Assembly (NCBI RefSeq): GCF_017358165.1
Contig: NZ_CP071446.1
Coordinates: 1,612,001 to 1,676,000 of the forward strand
Source: Thermosipho ferrireducens
GTDB taxonomy: Bacteria > Thermotogota > Thermotogae > Thermotogales > Fervidobacteriaceae
Direction of reading: 5' to 3'
DNA length: 64,000 nt
Under the pieces are notes generated by a model, which saw only the letters and a list, made by a program, of their open reading frames with translations, was not told the origin of the DNA and did no database searches. This document shows positions 46,922 through 56,732 of the stretch, piece by piece. Position 1 is the stretch's first letter. The number at the start of each line of letters is the position of its first letter. Made by a program: the position numbers and the translations under genes.

Positions 46922-47955
46922 CTTTTAACACCACCTCTATCACATTTCCCACAACCACACGAATCTCTCACAACCAACTTTGAATGAATTTTATTTTCAA
47001 ACTCAAATTCCTCCTTTTTTATTAATCTCACCATTATTGATGCCGCCGTTTCTCCAATTAATGATAGATCTTGCTCAACTGTTGTAAGTTTGGGTGAAAG
47101 TACTTTTGATACATAATCATTATCATACCCCACCACTTTGACGTCATCTGGTATTCTGATTTTTGCGTTTAAAAGTGTGGTAATCCCACGAACAGCCATC
47201 ATATCATTACAGAAAAATATAGTATCTACTTTTTTTGATAAAGGTATTAACATTGAATAATCTCCATCGATTTTTTGTACTTTCACCACCTGAGGAGAAA
47301 ACTTCAAACCGTCAGATATTCCCTTGTATCTTTCGTTGACACTTGATATGGCTAAATCTTCACTTATTACATAAAGAGCTTTTTTAGTTTTATGATTTTT
47401 GCGCATGTGTTCTCCCAGAACTTTTCCACCATGATAATTATCATTCACAACAACAGGAATAGAAAAGCCTATATCAACATTCCTATCAACAAAAACTACA
47501 GGGAAGTTATCTTTTAACAACGATTTTAAAATATCATTTGCCATACTCATTACCGTGGGTTCCATTATGATTCCATCGACCCCCATGGAAAGTAATTCCT
47601 TAATAGCATTCTTTTCCGCTTCAAGATCTGAAATTCTCTCCACTACAAAACATTTACTACCAATTTTCGAGCAAAATTTTATTATTCCGTATATTATCTG
47701 AGTATTCTGGACTATTATTCCTATTTTCTTTCTTGACACTATATTTATTTCAGTGACAAAAGTACCTATTCCAGATACTTTCGTAATAATACCCTTCTTT
47801 TCTAACTCGGATAATGCTTTTCTTACTGTCGTTCTTGTAGTTTGAAATTGTTCGGCTAATTCATTCTCAGATGGAATTTTATCTCCAGGAGAATATTTAC
47901 CTTTCAAAATCATATTTTCTAAATAATTAGCTATTTTCATATAAAGCGGAATCAT
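46918..47955 (-). CDS. GntR/LacI-type transcriptional regulator
   Basis: 345 aa. The N-terminal GntR winged helix (about 1-68: KYSPGDKIPSENELAEQF, TTRTTVRKALSELEKKG) is joined to a LacI-like sugar-binding domain (about 75-335), the AraR-type architecture. The C-terminus is unusually Cys-rich (DSCGCGKCDRGG). It sits inside the operon it probably controls, and the 22-base palindrome at 54757-54778 is its likely operator. AAGGAGG precedes the ATG. Confidence 0.88.
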   Translation of the reverse strand: MIPLYMKIANYLENMILKGKYSPGDKIPSENELAEQFQTTRTTVRKALSELEKKGIITKVSGIGTFVTEINIVSRKKIGIIVQNTQIIYGIIKFCSKIGSKCFVVERISDLEAEKNAIKELLSMGVDGIIMEPTVMSMANDILKSLLKDNFPVVFVDRNVDIGFSIPVVVNDNYHGGKVLGEHMRKNHKTKKALYVISEDLAISSVNERYKGISDGLKFSPQVVKVQKIDGDYSMLIPLSKKVDTIFFCNDMMAVRGITTLLNAKIRIPDDVKVVGYDNDYVSKVLSPKLTTVEQDLSLIGETAASIMVRLIKKEEFEFENKIHSKLVVRDSCGCGKCDRGGVKR

Positions 47956-47972
47956 ATATTAACCTCCTTGTG

Positions 47973-48911
47973 TTAATTTTCGTATTTTAGCCAATCTATG
48001 ATTTCCGGGATATAACCAAAAGCAAGAGCAGTTACAGTATCAGCCGCTCCATAATAAATGGCTATTTTATCGTTCTCCACAAGTGCTGATACTGGAAAAA
48101 CAACATTTGGAACATCGCCTATCTGTTCATATAACTTTTGAGGAGATAAAAGATAACTTTTTGAACGTTTTATTACTTTCCAGGGTTTATCAAGATCCAA
48201 TAAAGCTGCACCAAAACTGTATACATATCCATTACATGAAAGAAGTACACCGTGATAAAATAAAAGCCATCCTTCATCTGTTTCAATAGGACCGGGGCCC
48301 GGTCCTATCTTCAAAGATTGCCATGGGGTATACCCTCTTCCCATAACAAATCTATGCTTTCCCCAATGAATCATATCAGGACTTTCACTGTAAAAAATAT
48401 CACCAAACGCAGTATGTCCGTTGTCAGAAGGTCTACTTAGCATAGCATACTTTCCACGAATCTTTTTTGGAAATAAGACACCGTTTCTGTTATACGGTAA
48501 AAATGCATTTTCTACTTGATAAAACCGTTCAAAATCAAATGTATATCCAACACCTATGGTAGGTCCATGGTATCCATTACACCAGGTTATCCAGTACCTA
48601 TCTTCTATAAAAACAACTCTTGGATCATATTTATACTCACTTTCTATTTCATCATTTTCTTTAATGAATTCTATGGGACCATCCGCTATTTTCCAATCAA
48701 TTCCATTTTCACTAAACCCTACCCTAATGTTCATATTTCTATTTTTATCATCCACTCTAAAAACTCCAGCAAATGAATTTCTAAATTTCACAACTGCACT
48801 ATTAAAAATACTATTCGAATTTTTCGCCTGATCTCTTAATATAACAGGATTTTTAGAATAACGCCACAAAACGTCACCGTTATTTTGAGGTCTATCCTCC
48901 CATGGAATCAT
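47973..48911 (-). CDS. GH130 mannoside phosphorylase
   Basis: 312 aa five-bladed beta-propeller enzyme. The putative general acid D96 lies in YDPRVVF, and the conserved GPGPGPI and [11 protein letters not shown] segments support GH130. Members phosphorolyse beta-mannosides, giving mannose-1-phosphate. Given the GH85 and GH38 genes, the best candidate substrate is Man-beta-1,4-GlcNAc of the N-glycan core; mannobiose-type substrates cannot be excluded. No signal peptide is present, so it is cytoplasmic. GGAGG precedes the ATG. Confidence 0.87.
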   Translation of the reverse strand: MIPWEDRPQNNGDVLWRYSKNPVILRDQAKNSNSIFNSAVVKFRNSFAGVFRVDDKNRNMNIRVGFSENGIDWKIADGPIEFIKENDEIESEYKYDPRVVFIEDRYWITWCNGYHGPTIGVGYTFDFERFYQVENAFLPYNRNGVLFPKKIRGKYAMLSRPSDNGHTAFGDIFYSESPDMIHWGKHRFVMGRGYTPWQSLKIGPGPGPIETDEGWLLFYHGVLLSCNGYVYSFGAALLDLDKPWKVIKRSKSYLLSPQKLYEQIGDVPNVVFPVSALVENDKIAIYYGAADTVTALAFGYIPEIIDWLKYEN

Positions 48912-48926
48912 AGCAACAATCCTCCT

Positions 48927-49751
48927 TTATTTTAAACCAGTCAATTTTATTCCCTCAATTAAATACTTTTGGGCTATAAAGAAAAATACAACAGTTGGAA
49001 TAAGTGTCAGTGTAGCTGCTGCCATTGCTTGATTCCAATAAGTGCCATATCTACTCATAAACATTGGCATTCCAAGCGCAAGTGGGTACTTATTCTCGCT
49101 GGTAATGTAAATAAGGGGACCTATATAATTGTTCCAGCTTCCTGTAAACGTAAATAAAGATATCAAAGCCAATACGGGTTTTGACAGAGGTAACATTATT
49201 TTAAAAAATATTTTAAAATCACTTGCCCCGTCTATTCTTGCAGCTTCTAAAAGTTCATTGGGAATAGTATTAAAAAACTGACGAATCAAAAAAACGTTCA
49301 TCGCCCCACCACCTAAAAACGCAGGAACTATTAATGGAAGAAAAGTATCAAGCCACCCCAGACGCTTATATATTAAAAATACGGGAATCATTGTCACCGC
49401 TCCTGGAAGCATAACACTTGCCATCATCACCGCAAATAAGAAATTCCGCCCTTTCCAATTGATCTTGGAAAAACCATACGCAACAAACGGAGCAGAAATC
49501 AGAACTCCTATAAGATTTCCTATGGTAATTATTATACTATTTTTCAAGTAAGTAAAAAAAGGGAATTTATTCAGAGCTTTTTCATAATTAGACCAATCTG
49601 GATTTTCTGGAAATATTGTTGGGGGATATGCCAGTAGTTCACTATCAGGTTTAAGTGATGTACCTATCATCCAGAAAAAAGGCAACAAATATATAAAAGT
49701 AATTATTAAAAGAATTGACCGCCTAATAACATATAAATTCTTCACTTTCAT
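48927..49751 (-). CDS. Sugar ABC transporter permease (MalG/AraQ-type)
   Basis: 274 aa, six membrane segments, normal length. The EAA loop ELLEAARIDGASDFKIFF contacts the ATPase. It pairs with the MalF-type gene 15 bases upstream. AAAGGTGG precedes the ATG. No ATP-binding subunit is in the operon, so a shared MsmK/MalK-type ATPase encoded elsewhere must energise it. Confidence 0.92.
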   Translation of the reverse strand: MKVKNLYVIRRSILLIITFIYLLPFFWMIGTSLKPDSELLAYPPTIFPENPDWSNYEKALNKFPFFTYLKNSIIITIGNLIGVLISAPFVAYGFSKINWKGRNFLFAVMMASVMLPGAVTMIPVFLIYKRLGWLDTFLPLIVPAFLGGGAMNVFLIRQFFNTIPNELLEAARIDGASDFKIFFKIMLPLSKPVLALISLFTFTGSWNNYIGPLIYITSENKYPLALGMPMFMSRYGTYWNQAMAAATLTLIPTVVFFFIAQKYLIEGIKLTGLK

Positions 49752-49766
49752 GTCCTAACACCACCT

Positions 49767-50651
49767 TTAATTACCAAAATAATAAACCCATTTTTTGGAA
49801 GAAATAAAATATATTACAGTTAAAATAAACGTCAAAATAAACAAAATCCAAGAGAGAGCGGAAGCATATCCCATATTTGTGTAAGTAAACGCATGTTTGT
49901 ATATGTATATTCCAAGAGACAAACTTGCATTGGCAGGTCCTCCCCCGGTAAGTAGCATTGGAAGATCAAAAATTTGCAATGCACCTATTGTTGATGTAAT
50001 AAGATAATATAAAATAGTAGGCGTTATTAATGGCAAAGTAATTTTTCTGAACATTGTGAAACTTCCTGCTCCATCTATTTTTGCAGATTCGTATAATTCC
50101 CTCGGGATATCTTTAAGAGCTGCAGAAAATATTAACATAGCACTACCAACGCCCCACTGAGCCGCTATTATAATAGTCGGTTTAACCCACTTTTCACTAT
50201 CAAGCCACAATGGACCGTTTATCCCAAAAAAATCCAGGACATTATTTACAAGTCCAAGATAAGGTTGAAAAAACCATATTATTACAGCGGAAAATGCGAA
50301 TGCTGGCACTATTGATGGCATGTATATCGCTGCTCTGTAAAATGACACTTCTTTCAAAGGCTTATTTAATAAAAATGCTATTCCAAGAGCAACTACTAAA
50401 CCTAACGGAACCAGACCAACGGCAAATACTAAAGTATTTTTTAAACTCTTCCAGAAAAGAGGATCTTTAAAAAGTTTATTGTAATTTTCAACACCAACCC
50501 ATTTTATTTCAGTCGTAATACTAAATTGAGTAAAAGAGTAATAAAGGGAAGCAACAAACGGAAAAAGTGTAAAAACGACAAAACCTATTAACCATGGAGA
50601 TATAAAAATTAACCCTTTTATATTTTCTCTTAGCTGCTTATTCTTTTTCAT
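49767..50651 (-). CDS. Sugar ABC transporter permease (MalF/UgpA-type)
   Basis: 294 aa from ATG 50651, chosen because GGGAGGGA lies upstream; the frame stays open further upstream into the hairpin region. Six membrane segments and the EAA loop ELYESAKIDGAGSFTMF are visible. It forms the heterodimeric channel with the MalG-type neighbour. Confidence 0.92.
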   Translation of the reverse strand: MKKNKQLRENIKGLIFISPWLIGFVVFTLFPFVASLYYSFTQFSITTEIKWVGVENYNKLFKDPLFWKSLKNTLVFAVGLVPLGLVVALGIAFLLNKPLKEVSFYRAAIYMPSIVPAFAFSAVIIWFFQPYLGLVNNVLDFFGINGPLWLDSEKWVKPTIIIAAQWGVGSAMLIFSAALKDIPRELYESAKIDGAGSFTMFRKITLPLITPTILYYLITSTIGALQIFDLPMLLTGGGPANASLSLGIYIYKHAFTYTNMGYASALSWILFILTFILTVIYFISSKKWVYYFGN

Positions 50652-50670
50652 CAAATTCCCTCCCAAAAAT

Positions 50671-50697
50671 CTCCATACGGCAAGATGCCGCATGGAG
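50671..50697 (-). promoter_or_regulatory. Intercistronic hairpin between GH85 and permease genes
   Basis: CTCCAT/ATGGAG and CGGC/GCCG pair (50671-50681 with 50687-50697) with one A·C mismatch and a five-base loop; on the minus strand it is followed by ATTTTTGGG. It could be a leaky terminator or a 3'-end stabiliser that sets unequal expression of the binding protein and GH85 versus the downstream genes. Confidence 0.6.
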
Positions 50698-50716
50698 GAT
50701 AATAAAATTAAAGATA

Positions 50717-53374
50717 TCAATACGAATCCAGGCCATACACTTCTATCTCATAGATTCTTGCAGCTCTATCGCCAACTTGTGTAGGAGTTTCTACAAAAAG
50801 TCTGAAATATCTCGCTTTTACCGGAGCAAAAGAATGTATGGTGATTCCTTTTGTATTATTTCTTACCACAACGACATCTTTCCAGTTTGTTGCATCATTG
50901 CTTACCTGCAATCTGAAATCTTTTGTATTCCAATCGGCAGCTTCGTGACCCGCCTCTGCATGTTTTATAACAACCTTACTAATGATTACTTCTTTTTCAA
51001 AATCAATAACTATCCAGTGCGGCAATTCCCCAACGGCACACCATTTGCTGTTATTCTCAACTGTTCCATCGACTGCCATAGATGGTTTTTCTGTAGGTAC
51101 ATTTGAACTGGCATAAGCTCTTCTTCCCAAAGCAAGATTTCTAATTTTATCCGCTTTCTTTGTTACAACCATCAATGGGTTTAATATTTTTACGTCTTCC
51201 CCTTCAGTATTAATTGCAACAAGAGCTACAGAATATACTCCTTCTTCTGGATATTCTACTGTAGGGGTCAAATCCCATGAAACATTGGGAGAGGCACCTG
51301 GAAGTATCCATAAAACTTTTTCTGTCACTTCAGACGAAAGATTCTTAAAAGTTACCTTACTACCAGGAAATACTATTGTATCGCTAACTTCAAAATCTGC
51401 CTTTGGTTTTGGATAAGGCGGCCATGTGAATGTGACTTTTGTGGGTTCTGATCTTGTATAACCTTCGGATACCCCTATTATTTCCAGAGTCGTTTCTTTC
51501 TCTTTCCCATCTCGCTTAATTTCTGTTATATATGTATAATTGTTATAAGTTACCCAAATGAGTTCTTTTTCCCCATTATTTAACATTCTGTATATCTCAT
51601 AATATTTTGCATTAGATTTATCCCAGTGTAAGTTTATTTGGGCATACAATCCTTCTTCAAATTGTACATCATCTATTTGCACACCCTTAACATTTTTAAC
51701 GTCATATTCTTTTTCGGGAATAACACCAATCATTCCAAGGTTAATACTATAATTGGTAGAGTTTAAAGCCTTTATTTTCAACGATATATACTTTATTGTT
51801 CTGCCAGCCAGAAGATTATACGTTGTTTTCTCCCAATCTTCTCCAAGTTTTAGCAGGAATTCTTCCTCAGAGTTATCATAAAAAGTCAATATCAACGAAA
51901 CTCGCACTTTTCCCTTACCTTTTACAGCCGCTTCAAAACTGCTCAACGTATCTATCTTTAGCTTTGTAAAATACAATGTAATCAGGGATTCTTCTCCCTT
52001 TTCAAGCTTTCCAGAAAATTTTAAAGAACTTCCCCCATAATATGCTTTTGAATAATCAACTGATATCTCTGGCATTACTCCATCTACTTTCCACCTATAC
52101 GTAGGAAATACGTCTGTTAAACTTCTATTATTCCATTCATGTTCTGATACTTTTACACCATCCACAAAAAACGCTTTACCATGTCCTGCGTTGAAAAACG
52201 TAACAAACGGCAATTTTGTCACAGGAGATTTCTCAACCACGAATTTCGATGGCGCCTGCCATTTATATTGCTCATAATCTTTGTTCCACTCAATTTTGAA
52301 AAAATCCTCTTTACCGTTGTATTTCAAAACAGGATGGTCTGCTATCCACAAAGTTTCTTCTTTTTTCCAGAATTCTTCTATTTCTTTTGAAGAATAATAA
52401 CTCCAGCTCGGACAGTATAACCCCAAAGAAGCTTTTAATGAACCATCTTCATTAATGAGTTTTGGCCAATTAGAATAAGTATAATAACCGCGCGCCTGAA
52501 GATCAAATCCCATAAACACATCACTCTTGCTAATTCCATACTTTTTCATAGTTTTCTCTGTGTTAATCACCGTATCCGGCCTTTTTAAAGAATGCCATCT
52601 AAAATCCACAAATATAGCATCCGATATTCTTTTTCCATTGTTTATCATAAATACTACGTTTTTTTCATTCAACTCACCTTGCCACTCAACGGCTCCTGTA
52701 GCTGACATAGCGTCATACCAGATAAGCTTTATCCAGGGAGCTTTTCTTTTCATATAATTCAAAAACTCTATCATCTTTTTCACGTGAAATTCCTTAGTTC
52801 CATTTGTTTCCTGATTAATGAACCATCCATCAAAACCATAGTATTTCGCTATTTCTATCAGTTTATCTGCTATTATAAACTCCCCATTTTCCTTCTTTAA
52901 TAATTGATCAACCCAATTTCTCCTTCCCCCATAAACATTTGGGGGGAAAAATATTGTCCCAAGCACATAAACACCATTCTTATGAGCAACATCTATTACA
53001 TCTGCACTTGGTGGAACAATTATTCCTTCACCTGCTGATCCAGCCCAGGCAACCAGATAATCAACGTATTGCCAGAATGTAAATGGATATCTTTTAAAAG
53101 AATTATTACTTCCCTGTGATGGCATTCCACTTGTAGATGAATTCATTATAGATAGTATCATTATCTTTACATCTTTTCTTGCCTGTTTTGTAATAGGTTC
53201 GCCATATACTCTTTCTGCAAGCGGTACGTGTGAAACATTATAAATAGCATTCACATCGGTCTCAGGCGACCAGTCAACAATGTCATTGGGATACCAGTAT
53301 GAACTTTCTGGAATAAACGAAAACAGTGTAGACCATACAAAAATAAGTAAAAACACAAAAAATTTGCTTTTCAT
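50717..53374 (-). CDS. Secreted GH85 endo-beta-N-acetylglucosaminidase
   Basis: 885 aa with a signal peptide (about 1-20). The GH85 catalytic barrel shows GFDGWFINQETNG with N187 and the catalytic E189 (FINxE motif). It is followed by beta-sandwich domains, a PKD-like domain (about 680-755) and a C-terminal F5/8-type carbohydrate-binding module (about 765-885). The enzyme cuts between the two GlcNAc residues of the N-glycan core and so frees the glycan from glycoproteins outside the cytoplasm. AAGGAGGTAA precedes the ATG. GH85 is uncommon in this phylum as far as I know. Confidence 0.92.
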   Translation of the reverse strand: MKSKFFVFLLIFVWSTLFSFIPESSYWYPNDIVDWSPETDVNAIYNVSHVPLAERVYGEPITKQARKDVKIMILSIMNSSTSGMPSQGSNNSFKRYPFTFWQYVDYLVAWAGSAGEGIIVPPSADVIDVAHKNGVYVLGTIFFPPNVYGGRRNWVDQLLKKENGEFIIADKLIEIAKYYGFDGWFINQETNGTKEFHVKKMIEFLNYMKRKAPWIKLIWYDAMSATGAVEWQGELNEKNVVFMINNGKRISDAIFVDFRWHSLKRPDTVINTEKTMKKYGISKSDVFMGFDLQARGYYTYSNWPKLINEDGSLKASLGLYCPSWSYYSSKEIEEFWKKEETLWIADHPVLKYNGKEDFFKIEWNKDYEQYKWQAPSKFVVEKSPVTKLPFVTFFNAGHGKAFFVDGVKVSEHEWNNRSLTDVFPTYRWKVDGVMPEISVDYSKAYYGGSSLKFSGKLEKGEESLITLYFTKLKIDTLSSFEAAVKGKGKVRVSLILTFYDNSEEEFLLKLGEDWEKTTYNLLAGRTIKYISLKIKALNSTNYSINLGMIGVIPEKEYDVKNVKGVQIDDVQFEEGLYAQINLHWDKSNAKYYEIYRMLNNGEKELIWVTYNNYTYITEIKRDGKEKETTLEIIGVSEGYTRSEPTKVTFTWPPYPKPKADFEVSDTIVFPGSKVTFKNLSSEVTEKVLWILPGASPNVSWDLTPTVEYPEEGVYSVALVAINTEGEDVKILNPLMVVTKKADKIRNLALGRRAYASSNVPTEKPSMAVDGTVENNSKWCAVGELPHWIVIDFEKEVIISKVVIKHAEAGHEAADWNTKDFRLQVSNDATNWKDVVVVRNNTKGITIHSFAPVKARYFRLFVETPTQVGDRAARIYEIEVYGLDSY

Positions 53375-53397
53375 GAAATTACCTCCTTCCTGTCATA

Positions 53398-54666
53398 TTA
53401 TTTATTTTTAAACCTTTCCATTATTTCATCATAAGCTTCCTGCACTTCCTTTTGAGCGTCTAACAGAGCCTGTTTCACTGTTTTTTTACCGGTTAATATA
53501 TAATCTCTTGCTTCTACCAGTTTATCCCATAGCAAAGCTCCAACGGGAAGTGGTGGCCTCGTTTTTGCATTGTCAAGTAATTTTACAAATTTTTCTTGTG
53601 ACGGATCTTTTTTCAGAAAGTCCTCAACAGCGGGCTTGTACGTTGGAATATGTAAAGTATCTACGCTGTATTGAACCTGACCTTTTGTAGCAATATAATA
53701 AGCCAATTTTGCCGCTGCTTCTTTATTTTTTGCACCTTTTGGAATTGCCAGACTCCATCCTCCAGCCCAGGTTACTGGTTTTCCACTTTTTGTTGGAATA
53801 CCACTAATTTTATATTCAAAATCTTCTGGAGCAAATTTTTTCAAACCTGAAATGGTCCAGTTTCCATCAACAATCATAGCCAGTTTCCCTGCTGTAAAAG
53901 GGTTTAAATCTCCTATCTGCAGTGAACCGAAAGCATTTAACGCTTCATAACCGAACCTATCTGCCCATTCTTTCTGCCACTCGTACGCTTCTATAACGCC
54001 TTTATCTGTAGCAAATACAAACTTTCCAGTGTTCTTATCAAAAACTTTCCCTTCAAAAGCAAAAATCCAGGTATATGGCCATCCCTGGGCATACCATGGA
54101 ATAAAGCCTACTGTTTCGTACCTCCCACGTTTTCCTTCTACTGTTAAAATATCAGCAACTTTTATCATGTCATACACATTATCTGGTGGTTCAACGTAGC
54201 CTGCTTTCTTCAGTAATTTAGCGTTATAAAGAAGGATCCTAACATCTGTATCAAAAGGAAGAGCCCACATTTTACCGTTAAAAATACATTCTTCTATTGC
54301 AAAATCATAAAACTGTTTTTTCATTTCAGCAATGTCAATACCTATCTTTTTTAAATAATCTTCCATAGGCTCAAGAACATTATTAGCCGCCCTTTGAGAA
54401 ACAGTAAATCTATCAAGATAAACTAAATCTGGACCTGTCCCAGCAGCAACAGCAGTTAAAAGCTTCGTTGAATCTGTTTCAGCCGCAGGAACAATTACCA
54501 CTTTTACTTTAATATCGGGATTTTCTTTTTCAAAAGCTGCAACGATTTCATCAATACTGCTTTTGTCGGGATCCCTCGATAACCCATGCCAGAACACAAT
54601 CTCAGTCTGAGCAAATAAAATACCTGTTAGTAAAACACTTAAAAATAACCCCAAAAATTTTCTCAT
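53398..54666 (-). CDS. Sugar ABC transporter substrate-binding protein
   Basis: 422 aa, family 1 solute-binding protein. The signal peptide (about 1-20, MRKFLGLFLSVLLTGILFAQ) has no lipobox cysteine, as is common in Thermotogales. FWHGLSRDP and AAGTGPDLVYLD are characteristic segments. The start is ATG 54666, with GGGGAGGTG upstream; the open frame extends 40 codons further without a better site. First gene of the operon; it probably binds GH85-released glycans. Confidence 0.92.
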   Translation of the reverse strand: MRKFLGLFLSVLLTGILFAQTEIVFWHGLSRDPDKSSIDEIVAAFEKENPDIKVKVVIVPAAETDSTKLLTAVAAGTGPDLVYLDRFTVSQRAANNVLEPMEDYLKKIGIDIAEMKKQFYDFAIEECIFNGKMWALPFDTDVRILLYNAKLLKKAGYVEPPDNVYDMIKVADILTVEGKRGRYETVGFIPWYAQGWPYTWIFAFEGKVFDKNTGKFVFATDKGVIEAYEWQKEWADRFGYEALNAFGSLQIGDLNPFTAGKLAMIVDGNWTISGLKKFAPEDFEYKISGIPTKSGKPVTWAGGWSLAIPKGAKNKEAAAKLAYYIATKGQVQYSVDTLHIPTYKPAVEDFLKKDPSQEKFVKLLDNAKTRPPLPVGALLWDKLVEARDYILTGKKTVKQALLDAQKEVQEAYDEIMERFKNK

Positions 54667-54700
54667 AAAAACACCTCCCCTATTTTTGGTACTTGACATC

Positions 54701-54729
54701 ATTGTATATTTTGATATGATTTTAGTCAA
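54701..54729 (-). promoter_or_regulatory. Promoter of the N-glycan operon
   Basis: On the minus strand, TTGACT (54724-54729), 17-base spacer, TACAAT (54701-54706). The start codon follows about 35 bases later. Confidence 0.75.
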
Positions 54730-54756
54730 AGTTTGTGGAAATGATTTATTGTTGTT

Positions 54757-54778
54757 TATACCTGTATATACAGGTATA
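54757..54778. promoter_or_regulatory. 22-base perfect palindrome, likely GntR/LacI-type operator
   Basis: TATACCTGTATATACAGGTATA has a perfect dyad in all 22 bases. Its core CCTGTATATACAGG resembles sites of AraR and other GntR-domain regulators. It lies 28 bases upstream of the -35 of the N-glycan operon and 70 bases before a small divergent gene, so it could control both. Confidence 0.72.
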
Positions 54779-54848
54779 TCTAACAAAATCTTATAGTTTC
54801 TTTTATTTTTTCAAATACTGCTTAAAACTCTAAAAAGGGGGAAAATTC

Positions 54849-55010
54849 ATGGTAAAAAGAAAAAGTTTTATAATCGAAGGTACAACACTTATTGGAATAG
54901 GTATAGGATTTATTTTCCTGAAAAATTCGCCTTATTACTTTCTGGCATCTGTACTAATTGGTGCAGGAACAGGTTTTTTGATCGAACACTTTTTCTCTAA
55001 AAAAGCTTAG
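54849..55010 (+). CDS. Tiny membrane protein, unknown
   Basis: 53 aa starting MVKRKSFIIEGTTLIGIGIG. Two hydrophobic segments (about 8-24 and 31-47) with glycine-zipper-like spacing (GIGIG; GAGTG) and basic ends suggest a small hairpin in the membrane. AAAGGGGG lies before the ATG, and a strong terminator follows, so a real gene is likely. It is divergent from the N-glycan operon across the 22-base palindrome. I recognise no family. Confidence 0.65.
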   Translation: MVKRKSFIIEGTTLIGIGIGFIFLKNSPYYFLASVLIGAGTGFLIEHFFSKKA

Positions 55011-55035
55011 CCTGTTATATGAATTTTTTTATATA

Positions 55036-55071
55036 AATAGGAACCTGCCTGTTTCCAGGCAGGTTCCTATT
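55036..55071. terminator. Strong bidirectional terminator
   Basis: Perfect 16-bp stem AATAGGAACCTGCCTG/CAGGCAGGTTCCTATT (55036-55051 with 55056-55071), four-base loop, between convergent genes. The T tracts on either side are modest. Confidence 0.85.
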
Positions 55072-55109
55072 AATCAACATTGTAAATTACAGTCACACCT
55101 GTAAATAGT

Positions 55110-56732
55110 TTAGTTCTTAACTTTGTACCTATCCACTATTTCGTCAAGCATTTTCACATTCTCTCTCACCTGTTTTATTGATGATGTCACTTCTTCCTGT
55201 TTCGCGGTGATTTCTTCTGTTGAAGCATACACTTCCTGAACATTACTATTCACTTCTGTTACTAATTTAGTGTTGGAAACCATAGCTTGTGTTATCTCAT
55301 CAATAGCCGCTGTTTGTTCCTGAACAGCTGCAGCTATATTTTCAACCATCTTCCCAATCTTATCAACAGCTGAAATTATTTGTCCTAATTTTTCATCAGC
55401 ATGTTCAGCTGAACTTGTTCCAGTTTCTACTTTTTCCATAATTTTCTCAGAAACCAACGCGGCTCTTTGCGATGTATCGGCTATTTCATCCACCACTTTC
55501 TGAATTTGTTCAGAAGCTATTTTACTTTCTTCTGCAAGTTTTCTTATTTCATCGGCAACAACTGCAAACCCTTTACCAGCTTCTCCTGCCCGCGCAGCTT
55601 CTATAGCCGCGTTAAGCGCTAACAAATTTGTTTGTTCAGATATAGCATTTATAGTTTCAACAAATTCTGTAATATCTCTTGCACCTTTGTTAAAACTTTC
55701 TACGACGTTTTTTACATCTCTGGATATTTCCGCGATTTCCAGTGTGGATTCTATAAGCTTTTTAAGAACGTCTCCAGCATCTTTTGCAAGTTCGGCACTC
55801 TGACTTGCAAATTCAGCTGATTTTTGCGCATTATCTGCAATATTTTTTGTAGCACTGCTTATTTCTTCGGAACCTGCTGTTGTCTCCTGAATTGATGCAG
55901 AAATATTTTCCATTACACCTGCTATTTTCTCCATATTTGTTGTAATTGAAATATTTCGTTGTGTAATTTCCTCAAGAGCCTCTGTTGTGATATCCATCTC
56001 GTTAGATACTGATCTTGTTTCAACCTTTATAGTTGAAAGATTTTCTCGCAAATATTCTATAACCTTTTTAAAGGTATTAACAAGTTCTCCAAATTCATCC
56101 TTTAATTTTGAAGCTTTTATATCAATAGTCAAATCATTTTTTAATAACGCCCTTGAAGCTTCCATTACTTTCTTTAATGCCTTTATCATTTTAGAAGTTA
56201 CCAGCAATACAAATATTGCGCTCAGTATTATCACTATCAAAGGTATATACAGCAAAAACGAAAGAGCAAAAGAGATTTTGTTTTCTGAAACCTCTATTTT
56301 ATCGTAAACATTTTTATTGTACTTCTCCATTTCTTTATCAAGCTGTACAACAACATCACCGATAATTTTTTCTATTTCATACACTGCATTTTTGTCTCCT
56401 GATTTTAAAGCTTCATATGATCTGGATAAATTAGAAAAGATCTTTTGATCCACACCAGAGTCCACCAGTTTCGCTTTTTCCAGAAACTTTTCAATTGATT
56501 GTTCAAGTGATTTTATTTCAAGAGTATTATAAACGTACTTAAGAACATTCAAATGAACTTCTTTTGCAGTAAAAATTGCATCACTCATATCCTGGACTTC
56601 TTTGAAAGCATATTGAATATCAGGGAGGGAAGCCTGGACAGCTTTAAAATTCAAATAACTAACAACACTGATTATATACAGTGTCACCACAGGAACTATT
56701 ACCATCAAAAATATCTTTGTTCGAACTTTCAT
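55110..56732 (-). CDS. Methyl-accepting chemotaxis protein
   Basis: 540 aa. Membrane helix 1 (about 7-27), a four-helix-type extracytoplasmic sensor (about 30-165), helix 2 (about 170-195), HAMP (about 196-250) and a signalling coiled coil. The tip contains the conserved [19 protein letters not shown] and the following [16 protein letters not shown]. Start at ATG 56732, nine bases after GGAGG; an ATG two codons earlier is too close to it. It senses an unknown ligand, and no adjacent che genes are present. Confidence 0.92.
   Translation of the reverse strand: MKVRTKIFLMVIVPVVTLYIISVVSYLNFKAVQASLPDIQYAFKEVQDMSDAIFTAKEVHLNVLKYVYNTLEIKSLEQSIEKFLEKAKLVDSGVDQKIFSNLSRSYEALKSGDKNAVYEIEKIIGDVVVQLDKEMEKYNKNVYDKIEVSENKISFALSFLLYIPLIVIILSAIFVLLVTSKMIKALKKVMEASRALLKNDLTIDIKASKLKDEFGELVNTFKKVIEYLRENLSTIKVETRSVSNEMDITTEALEEITQRNISITTNMEKIAGVMENISASIQETTAGSEEISSATKNIADNAQKSAEFASQSAELAKDAGDVLKKLIESTLEIAEISRDVKNVVESFNKGARDITEFVETINAISEQTNLLALNAAIEAARAGEAGKGFAVVADEIRKLAEESKIASEQIQKVVDEIADTSQRAALVSEKIMEKVETGTSSAEHADEKLGQIISAVDKIGKMVENIAAAVQEQTAAIDEITQAMVSNTKLVTEVNSNVQEVYASTEEITAKQEEVTSSIKQVRENVKMLDEIVDRYKVKN

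Noticed and set aside
47973-48911. GH43 or GH32 assignment for the beta-propeller enzyme
   Set aside because: The YDPRV and GPGPGPI segments and mannosidase context fit GH130 better.
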